Assembly (NCBI RefSeq): GCF_001422285.1
Contig: NZ_LMMO01000001.1
Location: 96,252-160,251 of the forward strand
Reading direction: 5' to 3'
DNA from: Frigoribacterium sp. Leaf263
Lineage (GTDB): Bacteria; Actinomycetota; Actinomycetes; Actinomycetales; Microbacteriaceae
DNA: 64,000 bases
How positions within the stretch are numbered: position 1 is the first letter of the stretch; every line of letters begins with the position of its first letter. Of this stretch, positions 34,347-43,224 are shown in pieces. The notes under the pieces are model-generated. The model saw only the letters and a list, made by a program, of their open reading frames with translations. It did no database searches and was not told where the DNA came from. Both the position numbers and the translations under genes were made by a program.

Positions 34347-35243
34347 CTACGGCGTGGGCATGCCGCCGTCGACGTGAAGCGTCTCGCCGACGACGTAGCT
34401 CGACTCGCCCGACGCGAGGAACACGTAGGCGGGGGCGAGCTCGGCCGGCTGACCCCAGCGGCCCAGGGCCGTCTGGCTGCCGACGTCGGGGAGCGCATCC
34501 GACGGCTGACCGCCGGCGGGCTGCAGGGGAGTCCAGATCGGGCCGGGCGCGACCGCGTTGACGCGGATCCCCTTGGGGGCCAGCTGCATCGCGAGGCCCT
34601 TCGAGAAGGTGTTGATCGCGGCCTTCGTCGAGGCGTAGTCCACGAGCATCGGGGCGGGCTGGTACGCCTGGATCGACGTCGTGTTGATGATGGTCGACCC
34701 GGGGGCGAGGTGCGGCAGGGCGGCCTTCGTGATCCAGAACATGGCGTAGACGTTGGTCTTGTAGGTGTCGTCGAAGTTCTCGTCGTCGAGGTCGGCGAAG
34801 TCCTCGACGTGCTGCTGCTTGCCGGCGTTGTTCACGAGGATGTCGAGCCCGCCGAGACCGTCGACGGCCTTCTGCACGAGGTCGAGGCAGACCTGGCGGT
34901 CCTTGATGTCGCCCGGCAGGGCGACGGCCTTGCGGCCGGCGGCCTCGATGAGTCCGACGATGCGCTGGGCGTCCTCCTCCTCCTCGGCGAGGTAGCTGAT
35001 GGCGACGTCGGCGCCCTCGCGGGCGTAGGCGATGGCGACGGCCGCGCCGATCCCCGAGTCGCCGCCGGTGACGAGCGCCTTGCGGCCCTCGAGGCGACCC
35101 GAGCCGCGATAGGTCTCCTCGCCGTGGTCGGCGGGCGAGCTGAGCTCCTCGTCGGTGCCGGCGCCCTCGAGGTACTGGGCCTTCGGGGTGATGTCGGCGA
35201 ACTTCTTGGTGGGGTCTTCGAATGCGTACTGGTCTGCGGACAT
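34347..35243 (-). CDS. Short-chain dehydrogenase (YhdF/YghA-like)
   Basis: 298 residues: a roughly 45-residue N-terminal extension typical of the YhdF/YghA/GsiB-associated SDR group (YAFEDPTKKFADI), then a classical SDR. The cofactor site is TGGDSGIGAAVA (about 59-70), the structural NNAG is near 137, and YASTKAA gives the catalytic Tyr-Lys. Related Bacillus proteins are general-stress dehydrogenases, so a stress role is possible; the substrate is unknown. Confidence 0.88.
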   Translation of the reverse strand: MSADQYAFEDPTKKFADITPKAQYLEGAGTDEELSSPADHGEETYRGSGRLEGRKALVTGGDSGIGAAVAIAYAREGADVAISYLAEEEEDAQRIVGLIEAAGRKAVALPGDIKDRQVCLDLVQKAVDGLGGLDILVNNAGKQQHVEDFADLDDENFDDTYKTNVYAMFWITKAALPHLAPGSTIINTTSIQAYQPAPMLVDYASTKAAINTFSKGLAMQLAPKGIRVNAVAPGPIWTPLQPAGGQPSDALPDVGSQTALGRWGQPAELAPAYVFLASGESSYVVGETLHVDGGMPTP

Positions 35244-35289
35244 GGTGGAGCCTCTCGATCTCGGCAGGGGAGGTCCGACGGTAGGCCTC

Positions 35290-35303
35290 GCCGCGCCTCC
35301 TCG
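35290..35303 (+). repeat. Dispersed element, inverted partner
   Basis: GCCGCGCCTCCTCG, facing the copy at 35356-35371 across 52 bp that include an internal CGTCGTC/GACGACG hairpin. Confidence 0.6.
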
Positions 35304-35355
35304 TCAGGGGCCGCTGAAGAACGGCCGTCGTCTATCCCGACGACGAACGGAACGG

Positions 35356-35371
35356 CCGGAGGCGCGGGTCG
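35356..35371 (-). repeat. Dispersed element
   Basis: CCGGAGGCGCGGGTCG, about 22 bp after the lacI-family stop and in that gene's sense. Confidence 0.65.
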
Positions 35372-35393
35372 ACCCGGGCGCTCGTCCCGCCGG

Positions 35394-36404
35394 TCAGCGT
35401 CGCGGAGCCGTGCTCGCTCTCGCGACGATCGTGTGCGGGATGATCGCGAGCTCCGGCGGCCGATCGCGGTCGGCGATGCGGGCGGCGAGCAGCTCGAGGG
35501 TGCGGACGGCGAACAGTCTCTTGTCGAGGGCGACGGTGGTGAGCGGCGGCAGGACGAAGCGGCCGTCGGTGATGTCGTCGAATCCGGCGACCGACACGTC
35601 GTCCGGCACGCGGAGGCCCGCCGACCAGAGCGCGTGCACGGCGCCGATGGCCAGCGAGTCGGTGAAGCAGAAGAGCGCGTCGGGTGCGTCGTGCCGGGCG
35701 AGGGCCTCGGTCACGGCGGCGGAGGCGGCGGCGGGCGACCACGCGTCGCACGACCAGCGAAGGCCCTCGTCGACCGCGAGGCCGGCGGCGGCCATGGCCT
35801 CGGTCCAGCCCTGGGTGCGGGCGCGCGCCGTCGCCGTGTCGAAGTCGCGGCCCGAGCTGCCGAGCACGGCGATGCGTCGATGACCGAGTCCGATCAGGTG
35901 CTCGGTCATGTCGCGGGCGGCCGAGACGCTGTCGACGCGCACCTGGTCCACGAGGGTCTGCTCGACCTCGCCGATCACGACGAGCGGCGGCAGGCTCTCG
36001 GCGCCGACGATGGCGCTCTCGTCGAGGCTGGTCGGGTTCAGCACGAGACCGTCGACGAGGTGCTCCTTGCCGCGCAGCAGCAGCTCGCCCTCGCGTTCGG
36101 GTCGCATGCCGGTCTGCTCGAGCTGCACCGACCAGCCGCGCTCGTGCGCGACCTCGACGAACCAGTGCGACATCTCGGCGCTGTACGGGGTGGTGAGGTC
36201 CGGGAACGCCAGCGCGATCGACCCGGTGCGTCCGTTGCGGAGCCCCCGCGCGCTGAGATTCGGCACGTAGTCGAGCTCCGTCAGCGCCTGCTCGACGCGC
36301 TCGCGGGTCTCGGGTCGCACGAACACGACCCCGTTGATCACGTTCGACACGGTCTTCGGCGAGACCCCGGCGAGGGTCGCCACGTCCTTCACCGTCGCAC
36401 GCAT
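35394..36404 (-). CDS. LacI-family transcriptional regulator
   Basis: A 336-residue regulator. The helix-turn-helix and hinge are at 1-60 (VKDVATLAGVSPKTVSNVING at 5-25), and the periplasmic-binding-protein-like effector domain follows. A sugar effector is expected. It is the nearest regulator to the arabinofuranoside operon, which has a LacI-type operator, although azlCD and an SDR gene lie between them. ATG 36404 has TAGCCT 6 bp upstream (leaderless). Confidence 0.93.
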   Translation of the reverse strand: MRATVKDVATLAGVSPKTVSNVINGVVFVRPETRERVEQALTELDYVPNLSARGLRNGRTGSIALAFPDLTTPYSAEMSHWFVEVAHERGWSVQLEQTGMRPEREGELLLRGKEHLVDGLVLNPTSLDESAIVGAESLPPLVVIGEVEQTLVDQVRVDSVSAARDMTEHLIGLGHRRIAVLGSSGRDFDTATARARTQGWTEAMAAAGLAVDEGLRWSCDAWSPAAASAAVTEALARHDAPDALFCFTDSLAIGAVHALWSAGLRVPDDVSVAGFDDITDGRFVLPPLTTVALDKRLFAVRTLELLAARIADRDRPPELAIIPHTIVARASTAPRR

Positions 36405-36410
36405 GCGCCA

Positions 36411-36416
36411 AGGCTA
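36411..36416 (-). promoter_or_regulatory. -10 hexamer of leaderless lacI-family gene
   Basis: TAGCCT on the minus strand, 6 bp before ATG 36404. Confidence 0.6.
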
Positions 36417-36441
36417 GCGGCGGCCGCGAGACCCCGGGAAC

Positions 36442-36479
36442 CCGCCCGGACCCCGGCGTGCGCGGCGGGGTCCGGGCGG
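36442..36479 (-). terminator. Terminator of hrpA
   Basis: 13-nt arms (36442-36454 and 36467-36479) pair perfectly, 28 bp beyond the hrpA stop. Confidence 0.8.
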
Positions 36480-36507
36480 ATTCGGACGGTCTCGTCGTAC
36501 TGGCCGC

Positions 36508-39500
36508 TCAGGCGGAGGCGAGCACCTTGACGATGCGCTGCAGCGAGACGCTCTCGCTCGGCCGCAGGTCCTGGGCGAACAGGCTGAGCCGGAACTCCTC
36601 GAGCATCCACCGGGCCCGGACGAGCGCAGGAGGCGCGGTGCCGGTCGGGGGAAACGTCCCGCCCGCCGACTCGTACCGCTCGGTCGCCTGCTGCACCTCG
36701 CTCAACCAGACGCGGTCGCGCTGGGGGTTCTCGAGCAGCTTCGTCGTCCGTCGGGCGATGCCGACGAGGTACACGGGAACCCGCTGGAGCTGCTGCAGCC
36801 CGGTCGCCGACACGAAGCCCGGGTAGACGAGCCGGTCGCGCTGCTGGCGCATGTCGGTCAGGGCCGCGAGCAGATTCATCGACGTCGCGCTCTTCAGCGC
36901 CTTGTCGGCGTCGCGCGCGGCGGTCAGGGTGCGGGCGACGAGCGACACGGTCTGGAACATCTGATCCATGACCGCGCTCGAGACCCGGTCGCGGGTCGAG
37001 AGGAACTCCTTCTTCGTCATCACCATGCCGTCGGGCTTCACCCGGAACAGGACGTCGTCGACGACGGCGACGAGGCAGTCCGCGAACAGCGCCGCCGTGT
37101 TCTGGTACGGGCTCGTCGCGAGGATCAGCTTCTCGGGGCTCGTCAGATGCTGCTGCACGTACGCCACCGGCGAGGGTGTCGCGAGCATGAGCAGCCGCCG
37201 GACGCCCTTCGGCGTCGCGAGGGCTTGATCGGCCGGGGTGGCCATGAGCGTGATCGAGACGGAGTCGCCGTGGTCGACGAGGGCCGGGTAGGCGCGGATG
37301 ACGGTGTCGCCGTGCCGCGTGTCGACGACCGCGGGCAGCTCGTCGAAGTCCCATGACGTGATGCCGGCGCGCTCGAGCGAGTTCGCGGGGCGCTGGTCGG
37401 CCTCGGCGACCCGACCCGGGCCTCCTCGGCTCCCGCGGCCGCGCGCGTCGCGTCCGCCGCCCTGCGTGACCCGCGCGACGCTGTCGCGCGTGGCGTCGCG
37501 GAGACGGTGCTGCAGCGCCTCGAGGTCCTCGTCGGCGCCGACGGCCCGCCCGCGGTCGTCGACGACCGCGTACGTCACCCGGAGGTGCGCGGGCACCCGG
37601 GCGAGATCGAAGTCGTCGGCCGAGACCGGCGTGTAGGTGAGCTTCTTGATGACCGAGGCGAGGGTCGCCGTGAACGGCTCGGAGACGTCGGTCGGCGGAG
37701 CGTCGGGCAGCTCGTCGGTGATCCGCTTCGCCCAGTCGGCGGCGGGGACGACGTTCTTGCGGATCTGCTTCGGCAGCGACTTGATGAGCGAGGTGACCAG
37801 CTCGTCGCGGAGGCCCGGCACCTGCCAGTCGAAGCCGACCGGCCGCAGGCGCGGCAGCAGAGGCAGGGGCACGACGACCGTCACGCCGTCGTCGTCGGCG
37901 CCGGGTTCGAACTTGTAGCGCAGCGTCAGCGTCTGGTCGCCCTGCTGCCAGGTGCTCGGGAACCCCTGCTCGTCGACGTCGGGCTCGTCGTCGCCCAGCA
38001 GGTCGGCGGCGGTCATGGTCAGCAGGTCGGGCGTCTCGGTCCTGGCCTTGCGCCACCAGCCCTCGAAGTCGCGCGTGCTGGCGACGTCGGCGGGGATGCG
38101 GCGCTGGAAGAACTCGAACGCCGCGTCGCCGTCGACGAGGATGTCGCGGCGGCGCGTCCGCTCCTCGACCTCGGTCAGCTCGCGGATCAGCCGCTGGTTC
38201 TGCTGCTCGAAGGCTTGGCGGGACTCCCAGTCGCCCTCGACCAGGGCGTGCCGGATGAACAGCTCGCGCGCGTAGGCCGGGTCGATGCGCGAGAACTGGA
38301 TGCGCCTCCTCGGCACGATCGGGACGCCGTAGAGCGTGACGCGCTCGTAGGCGACGACGGCACCCTGCTTCTTCTCCCAGTGGGGCTCGCCGTAGCTGCG
38401 CTTGACGAGGTCGGGGGCGAGCGGCTCGGCCCACGCGGGGTCGATGGCGCCGTTCACGCGGGCGAAGAGGCGGCTCGTCTCGACGAGTTCGGCGCTCATG
38501 ATCGCCGCCGGCTGCTTCTTCGCGAGGGCGCTGCCCGGGAACACCACGAAGCGCGACTGACGGGCGCCGACGTAGTCCTTCTTCTGCGGGTCGAACAGGC
38601 CGATCTGGCTGAGCAGGCCGGCGAGCAGGCTGCGGTGCACGCCGTCGGGGTTCGTGCTGCGCTCGCCGATGTGCAGACCGAGAGGGCGGGAGGCGCGCGA
38701 CAGCTGGCGGTAGACGTCCTGCCATTCGCGGATCCGCAGGTAGTTCAGGAACTCGTCGCGGCAGAGGCGCTTGAAGGCGTTGCCGCTGAGCTCCTTCTGC
38801 TTGTCCTCGAGGTGGTTCCAGAGGTTCAGCAGGGTCATGAAGTCGCCGGCCGGGTCGCGGAACCTCGCGTGCTTCTCGTCGGCCTGCGCGCGCCTCTCGA
38901 GCGGACGCTCGCGAGGGTCCTGGATGCTGAGGGCGGCGACGATGGCGAGCACCTCGCGGGTCGTGCCGTGGGTCTTCGACTCGACGACCATGCGGGCCAG
39001 CCGGGGGTCGATCGGCAGGCGGGTCAGCTGCTTGCCGACGCGGGTGATCTGCCCGCCCTGGGTCACGGCACCGAGCTCGCGGAGGAGGTCGAGGCCGTCC
39101 TTGATGCCGCGGGAGTCCGGCGGCTGCAGGAACGGGAACGCCGCGATGTCGCCGAGATCGAGCGAGATCATCTGCAGGATGACCGCGGCGAGGTTCGTGC
39201 GGAGGATCTCGGGCTCGGTGTACTCGGGGCGCTTCTCGAAGTCGGTCTCGCTGTAGAGACGGATCGCGATGCCGCTGCTCGTGCGGCCCGAGCGGCCCGA
39301 GCGCTGATTCGCGCTGGCCTGCGAGATGGCCTCGATCGGGAGGCGCTGCACCTTGGCACGGGTCGAGTAGCGGCTGATGCGGGCGGTGCCTGCGTCGATC
39401 ACGTACTTGATGCCCGGCACGGTGAGGCTGGTCTCGGCGACGTTGGTCGCGAGGACGATGCGTCGCCGCGTGCCCGCGGTCGTGCTGGGCCGGAAGACCC

Positions 39501-40431
39501 GGTGCTGATCGGCTGCGCTGAGGCGGCCGTAGAGCGGCAGGACCTCGGTGTGCGGGAGGTTGCGACCACGGATGCTCTCCTCCGCGTCGCGGATCTCGTT
39601 CTCGCCGCTGAGGAACACGAGCACGTCGCCCGAGCTCTCGCCGGCGAGCTCGTCGAGCGCCTCGTTGATGCCCTGGAGGTAGTCCTTGTCGTCGGCGCGC
39701 TGCCGTCCGCCGGAGCCGGGCCCGGGGCCGGAGCCGGGCCCGGGGCCGGAGCGGGACCCGGCGGACGGGCCGCGCCGCGCCTCCCGCCGGTCGTCGTCCT
39801 CGTCGTCGTCGAGGTCGTCGTCGTCGTCGCCGGCCGCGTCGTCGGCGACGAGGGGGCGGTAGCGGACCTCGACGGGGTAGGTGCGCCCCGAGACCTCGAC
39901 GATGGGGGCGTCGCCGAAGTGGCGCGAGAACGACTGCGGGTCGATCGTGGCACTGGTGATGATGAGCTTGAGGTCGGGGCGACGCGGCAGCAGCTGCTTG
40001 AGGTAGCCGAGCAGGAAGTCGATGGTGAGGCTGCGCTCGTGGGCCTCGTCGATGATGATCGTGTCGTAGCGCTCGAGGTCGCGGTCGAAATGGATCTCGT
40101 TCAGCAGGATGCCGTCGGTCATCAGCTTGATCTGCGTGTCGGCGCCCACCCGGTCGTCGAAGCGGACCTGGTAGCCGACGACGCCGCCGACCTCGTCGCC
40201 GAGCTCCTCCGCGATGCGCTCGCTGATGGTGCGGGCGGCGATGCGGCGGGGCTGCGTGTGCCCGATCTTCGTGCGGCCGAGCTCGAGGCAGATCTTCGGC
40301 AGCTGCGTGGTCTTCCCCGAGCCGGTGGCGCCGGCGACGATGACGACCTGGTTGTCGCGGATCGCGGCGGAGATGTCGTCGCGCCGCTGGCTGACCGGCA
40401 GCTCGGCCGGGTACGTGATGGTGGGGATCAT
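36508..40431 (-). CDS. hrpA: ATP-dependent RNA helicase HrpA
   Basis: A 1307-residue DEAH-box helicase of normal HrpA length. Walker A is GATGSGKT at 34-41, motif II is DEAH at 128-131, motif III SAT is near 160, and motif VI is QRSGRSGRT. OB-fold and HrpA-specific C-terminal domains (DUF3418 type) follow. HrpA works on mRNA and rescues stalled ribosomes in E. coli. Between the two RecA domains (about 200-248) there is an inserted acidic stretch (DDDDDLDDDEDDD) and a Gly-Pro-Ser tract made of 18-bp tandem repeats. A further in-frame dispersed repeat (SRGGPGRV) lies in the C-terminal half. Confidence 0.94.
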   Translation of the reverse strand: MIPTITYPAELPVSQRRDDISAAIRDNQVVIVAGATGSGKTTQLPKICLELGRTKIGHTQPRRIAARTISERIAEELGDEVGGVVGYQVRFDDRVGADTQIKLMTDGILLNEIHFDRDLERYDTIIIDEAHERSLTIDFLLGYLKQLLPRRPDLKLIITSATIDPQSFSRHFGDAPIVEVSGRTYPVEVRYRPLVADDAAGDDDDDLDDDEDDDRREARRGPSAGSRSGPGPGSGPGPGSGGRQRADDKDYLQGINEALDELAGESSGDVLVFLSGENEIRDAEESIRGRNLPHTEVLPLYGRLSAADQHRVFRPSTTAGTRRRIVLATNVAETSLTVPGIKYVIDAGTARISRYSTRAKVQRLPIEAISQASANQRSGRSGRTSSGIAIRLYSETDFEKRPEYTEPEILRTNLAAVILQMISLDLGDIAAFPFLQPPDSRGIKDGLDLLRELGAVTQGGQITRVGKQLTRLPIDPRLARMVVESKTHGTTREVLAIVAALSIQDPRERPLERRAQADEKHARFRDPAGDFMTLLNLWNHLEDKQKELSGNAFKRLCRDEFLNYLRIREWQDVYRQLSRASRPLGLHIGERSTNPDGVHRSLLAGLLSQIGLFDPQKKDYVGARQSRFVVFPGSALAKKQPAAIMSAELVETSRLFARVNGAIDPAWAEPLAPDLVKRSYGEPHWEKKQGAVVAYERVTLYGVPIVPRRRIQFSRIDPAYARELFIRHALVEGDWESRQAFEQQNQRLIRELTEVEERTRRRDILVDGDAAFEFFQRRIPADVASTRDFEGWWRKARTETPDLLTMTAADLLGDDEPDVDEQGFPSTWQQGDQTLTLRYKFEPGADDDGVTVVVPLPLLPRLRPVGFDWQVPGLRDELVTSLIKSLPKQIRKNVVPAADWAKRITDELPDAPPTDVSEPFTATLASVIKKLTYTPVSADDFDLARVPAHLRVTYAVVDDRGRAVGADEDLEALQHRLRDATRDSVARVTQGGGRDARGRGSRGGPGRVAEADQRPANSLERAGITSWDFDELPAVVDTRHGDTVIRAYPALVDHGDSVSITLMATPADQALATPKGVRRLLMLATPSPVAYVQQHLTSPEKLILATSPYQNTAALFADCLVAVVDDVLFRVKPDGMVMTKKEFLSTRDRVSSAVMDQMFQTVSLVARTLTAARDADKALKSATSMNLLAALTDMRQQRDRLVYPGFVSATGLQQLQRVPVYLVGIARRTTKLLENPQRDRVWLSEVQQATERYESAGGTFPPTGTAPPALVRARWMLEEFRLSLFAQDLRPSESVSLQRIVKVLASA
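37413..37429 (+). repeat. Dispersed element inside hrpA
   Basis: GACCCGGGCCTCCTCGG; on the coding strand it adds SRGGPGRV. Confidence 0.6.
39711..39764. repeat. 18-bp tandem repeat in hrpA (three units)
   Basis: Two identical 18-bp units (39711-39728, 39729-39746) and one diverged unit (39747-39764). They encode the SGPGPG-type linker between the helicase RecA domains. Confidence 0.85.
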
Positions 40432-40586
40432 GGGCGTTCCAGCTTAAGCGGTCGTACACCCTCCCCCGGCGCGCGGGGCGGGCGTTCCGAGTGATGGCGG
40501 AGGCCGTGCCTCCCGGGTGGGGGTCTGTGGGGGGACGTACTATCCTGCGAGGATCACTCGTCAACGGAGACGGAGAACACCCGAAC

Positions 40587-42173
40587 ATGAGCACCCCCTC
40601 TCGCGCGACCGCATCGGTCGCCGCGATCCTGTCCGAGTCCGCGACGCGTTTCGCGGACGACATCGCGGTGATCGTGGGAGCCGAGCGCACCTCCTACGCC
40701 GACCTCTGGCAGCAGACCCTCGCCTACGCCGGCGCCCTCCGCGCCAAGGGGGTCCGTGAGGGCGACCGCGTCGCCATGCTCGTGCCCAACGTCGCGGACT
40801 TCCCCCGCGTGTACTACGCGACGCTCGCCCTCGGCGCCGTCGCCGTGCCCGTCCACGCGCTGCTGAAGCGCCACGAGATCGAGTACGTGCTCCGCGACAG
40901 CGGCTCGACCATCCTCGTCTGCGCCGCCCCGCTGCTCGCCGAAGGCGCCGCCGGCGCCTCGCTCGCCGGCGTCGACGTCGTCACCGTGCTCGCCCCGGGA
41001 AGCCCCGTCGACCCGCACGGCACCGGGCACGACCGGCTCGAGGCGCTCGCCGAGACCGCCGAGCCGCTCGACACCTACGTGCCCCGCGACCCGTTCGACA
41101 CCGCGACGATCCTCTACACGAGCGGCACGACCGGCACGCCGAAGGGGGCCGAGGGGTCGCACTTCGCGCTCATCGAGCAGGTCAACACCAACCTGATGAG
41201 CACCTTCGACATGCGACGCGGCGACGTGCTGCTCGGCGCCCTCCCGCTGTTCCACACCTTCGGTCAGACCTGCACCATGAACACCGGTCTGCGAGCCGGC
41301 GCGACCATCGTCATGCTGCCGCGCTTCGACGGCGACGCCGCCCTCGCGGCCATGGTCGAACACGAGTGCGCCATCTTCATGGGCGTCCCGACGATGTACA
41401 TGGCGCTCCTCGACGCGGCCACGCGCTCCGACGCCCGACCGACCCTCCGGTACGCCGTCTCGGGCGGAGCCTCGCTGCCGCTCGCCGTGCTGCAGCGCTT
41501 CGAGCAGGTCTTCGGCGCACCGCTGCACGAGGGGTACGGACTGACCGAGACCTCGCCGGTCGCGACCTTCAACCACGTCGGGCGCACACCGCGGCCGGGC
41601 ACCATCGGCACCCCGATCTGGGGCGTCGACGTCGAGATCGCCGACCCCGGCGTCCTCGACTCCATCGCCCTGCTGCCCCACGGCGAGATCGGCGAGCTCG
41701 TCATCCGCGGCCACAATCTGATGAACGGCTACCTCAACCGCCCCGACGACACGGCCGAGGCCATCGTCGACGGCTGGTTCCGCACCGGCGACCTCGGCAC
41801 CAAGGACGACGACGGTTACCTCACCATCGTCGACCGGACGAAGGACATGATCATCCGCAACGGCTACAACGTCTACCCGCGGCAGGTGGAGGAGGTGCTG
41901 GCGACGCACCCCGACGTGACCATGGCGGCCGTCTTCGGCGTGCCGCACGAGCGACACGGACAGGAGATCGAGGCGGCCGTGGTGCTCCGCGAGGGTGCGA
42001 CCGTCGGCGCCGACGAGCTGGTGACGTTCGTCTCGGACGAGATCGCGGCCTACAAGTTCCCCCGCGTCGTGCACATCGTCGAGTCGCTGCCCCTCGGGCC
42101 GAGCGGCAAGATCCTGAAGCGCGAGCTCGTCGCCCGCTTCACCGCGCCCGAGGTCGTGCCGAGCGCCCCCTGA
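40587..42173 (+). CDS. Acyl-CoA synthetase (AMP-forming, FadD-like)
   Basis: 528 residues of the ANL adenylate-forming family. The P-loop-like ILYTSGTTGTPKG is at about 175-187, GYGLTETSP at about 317-325, the hinge DRTKDMIIRNGYNVYPRQVE near 416, and the catalytic C-terminal lysine in GPSGKILKREL near 505. It activates a carboxylic acid, probably medium or long chain, to its CoA thioester; chain length cannot be read. ATG 40587 follows an ACGGAGACGGAGA site. Divergent from hrpA. Confidence 0.9.
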   Translation: MSTPSRATASVAAILSESATRFADDIAVIVGAERTSYADLWQQTLAYAGALRAKGVREGDRVAMLVPNVADFPRVYYATLALGAVAVPVHALLKRHEIEYVLRDSGSTILVCAAPLLAEGAAGASLAGVDVVTVLAPGSPVDPHGTGHDRLEALAETAEPLDTYVPRDPFDTATILYTSGTTGTPKGAEGSHFALIEQVNTNLMSTFDMRRGDVLLGALPLFHTFGQTCTMNTGLRAGATIVMLPRFDGDAALAAMVEHECAIFMGVPTMYMALLDAATRSDARPTLRYAVSGGASLPLAVLQRFEQVFGAPLHEGYGLTETSPVATFNHVGRTPRPGTIGTPIWGVDVEIADPGVLDSIALLPHGEIGELVIRGHNLMNGYLNRPDDTAEAIVDGWFRTGDLGTKDDDGYLTIVDRTKDMIIRNGYNVYPRQVEEVLATHPDVTMAAVFGVPHERHGQEIEAAVVLREGATVGADELVTFVSDEIAAYKFPRVVHIVESLPLGPSGKILKRELVARFTAPEVVPSAP

Positions 42174-42210
42174 CCCGAGCGCCCCTGACCCGGCCGCCCC
42201 CTGACCCGCG
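42161..42210. repeat. Triplicated TGACCCG unit after fadD-like gene
   Basis: Three imperfect 15-18 bp units (42161-42178, 42179-42193, 42194-42210), each containing CCCCTGACCCG. The first contains the stop codon of the acyl-CoA synthetase. The third ends TGACCCGCGC, like the head of the dispersed element. Confidence 0.6.
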
Positions 42211-42226
42211 CGGCCCGGCGGAACCG

Positions 42227-42241
42227 CCCCGCACCTCCTCG
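42227..42241 (+). repeat. Dispersed element, variant
   Basis: CCCCGCACCTCCTCG, downstream of the acyl-CoA synthetase in its sense. Confidence 0.5.
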
Positions 42242-42264
42242 ACGCATCCGGGCCCGCCGCGCCC

Positions 42265-42270
42265 TACGAT
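42265..42270 (+). promoter_or_regulatory. -10 hexamer of leaderless eamA-like gene
   Basis: TACGAT, 6 bp before ATG 42277. Confidence 0.6.
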
Positions 42271-42276
42271 GACGGC

Positions 42277-43224
42277 ATGCCCGCCATCGTGCTCGCCGCG
42301 CTCCTCTGGGGCACGACCGGCACGGCCGCGACCCTGCTGCCGGGCGACGTGAGCCCCCTGGCGACCGGCGCCGCGACCATGGGCGTCGGCGGTCTGCTGC
42401 TGGCGCTGACGGCGCCTCGGGCGACCGTCGCCGTCCTCCGAGGAGGCGCGTCCGCCTGGCGCAGGATCCTCCCGGGGGCGCTCGCCGTCGCCGCGTACCC
42501 GCTCGCGTTCTACTCGTCCATGTCGCTCGCCGGGGTCGCGGTCGGCAACGTCGTCGCGCTCGGGACGGCGCCGGTGTTCGCGGCGCTCCTCGAGCGCTTC
42601 GTCGTGACGCGGGGGACCGGGCGCCCGCTCGACCGACGCTGGGCCCTGTCGGCCGGGGCGGCCGTGCTCGGCGTCGTGCTGCTCGTCGGCGGGGGCGCGG
42701 GGCACGGGGCGGCTGACGGCGGGGCGGCCGTCGCCGGCCCGCTCGGCACCACGACCGGCGCGGACGCCGACCTGCTCGCCGGGATCGCCCTCGGTCTGCT
42801 CGCGGGTCTGGCCTACGCCGTCTACACCGACACCGCCGGCCGCCTCATGCGCGACGGGCATCCGTCGCGAGGCTCGATGGCCGCCCAGTTCGGCGTCGGC
42901 GCCCTGCTGCTCCTTCCGGTGCTGCTGCTGACCGGCGCGCCCCTGCTGCAGTCGACGGCGTCGGTCGGGGTCGCCGCCTACCTCGCCCTCGGCCCGATGT
43001 TCGTCGCGTACCTCGCCTTCGGCCGGGGACTCCGCACGGTGACGGGCTCGCGGGCCACGACGGTGACGCTGCTCGAGCCCGTCGTCGCGACGCTGCTGGC
43101 CGTGCTGGTCGTGGGCGAGCGGCTGTCGCCCCTCGGCTGGCTCGGCGTCGCGCTGGTGCTCGCGGGCGTCGTCGCCGTGGCCGTCGCGCGACCCGGCCGG
43201 TCGCGCCTAGAGTCGAGGGCGTGA
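42277..43224 (+). CDS. EamA/DMT-family transporter
   Basis: A 315-residue membrane protein with about ten helices in two repeated halves, typical of the drug/metabolite transporter superfamily. The second EamA half ends [37 protein letters not shown]. Such proteins export amino acids or other small metabolites; the substrate is unknown. A partial dispersed element at 42438-42450 gives RGGAS in a loop. It overlaps the prpD GTG start. Confidence 0.88.
   Translation: MPAIVLAALLWGTTGTAATLLPGDVSPLATGAATMGVGGLLLALTAPRATVAVLRGGASAWRRILPGALAVAAYPLAFYSSMSLAGVAVGNVVALGTAPVFAALLERFVVTRGTGRPLDRRWALSAGAAVLGVVLLVGGGAGHGAADGGAAVAGPLGTTTGADADLLAGIALGLLAGLAYAVYTDTAGRLMRDGHPSRGSMAAQFGVGALLLLPVLLLTGAPLLQSTASVGVAAYLALGPMFVAYLAFGRGLRTVTGSRATTVTLLEPVVATLLAVLVVGERLSPLGWLGVALVLAGVVAVAVARPGRSRLESRA
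42438..42450 (-). repeat. Dispersed element, partial, in eamA-like gene
   Basis: CCGAGGAGGCGCG; read in frame as RGGAS. Confidence 0.4.
43208..43213 (+). promoter_or_regulatory. -10 hexamer of leaderless prpD
   Basis: TAGAGT inside the end of the eamA-like gene, 7 bp before GTG 43221. It suggests the prp genes have their own promoter. Confidence 0.55.

Noticed and set aside
38297..38312. GCGCCTCCTCGG in hrpA near 38301
   Set aside because: Encodes the expected PRRRIQFSR of the HrpA family and lacks the GACCC head.
36389..40690. 1433-codon open frame overlapping hrpA, and a 995-codon frame on the opposite strand
   Set aside because: Composition is Arg/Ala/Pro-biased without motifs, while the hrpA frame shows every helicase motif. 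Long shadows are expected at this GC content.
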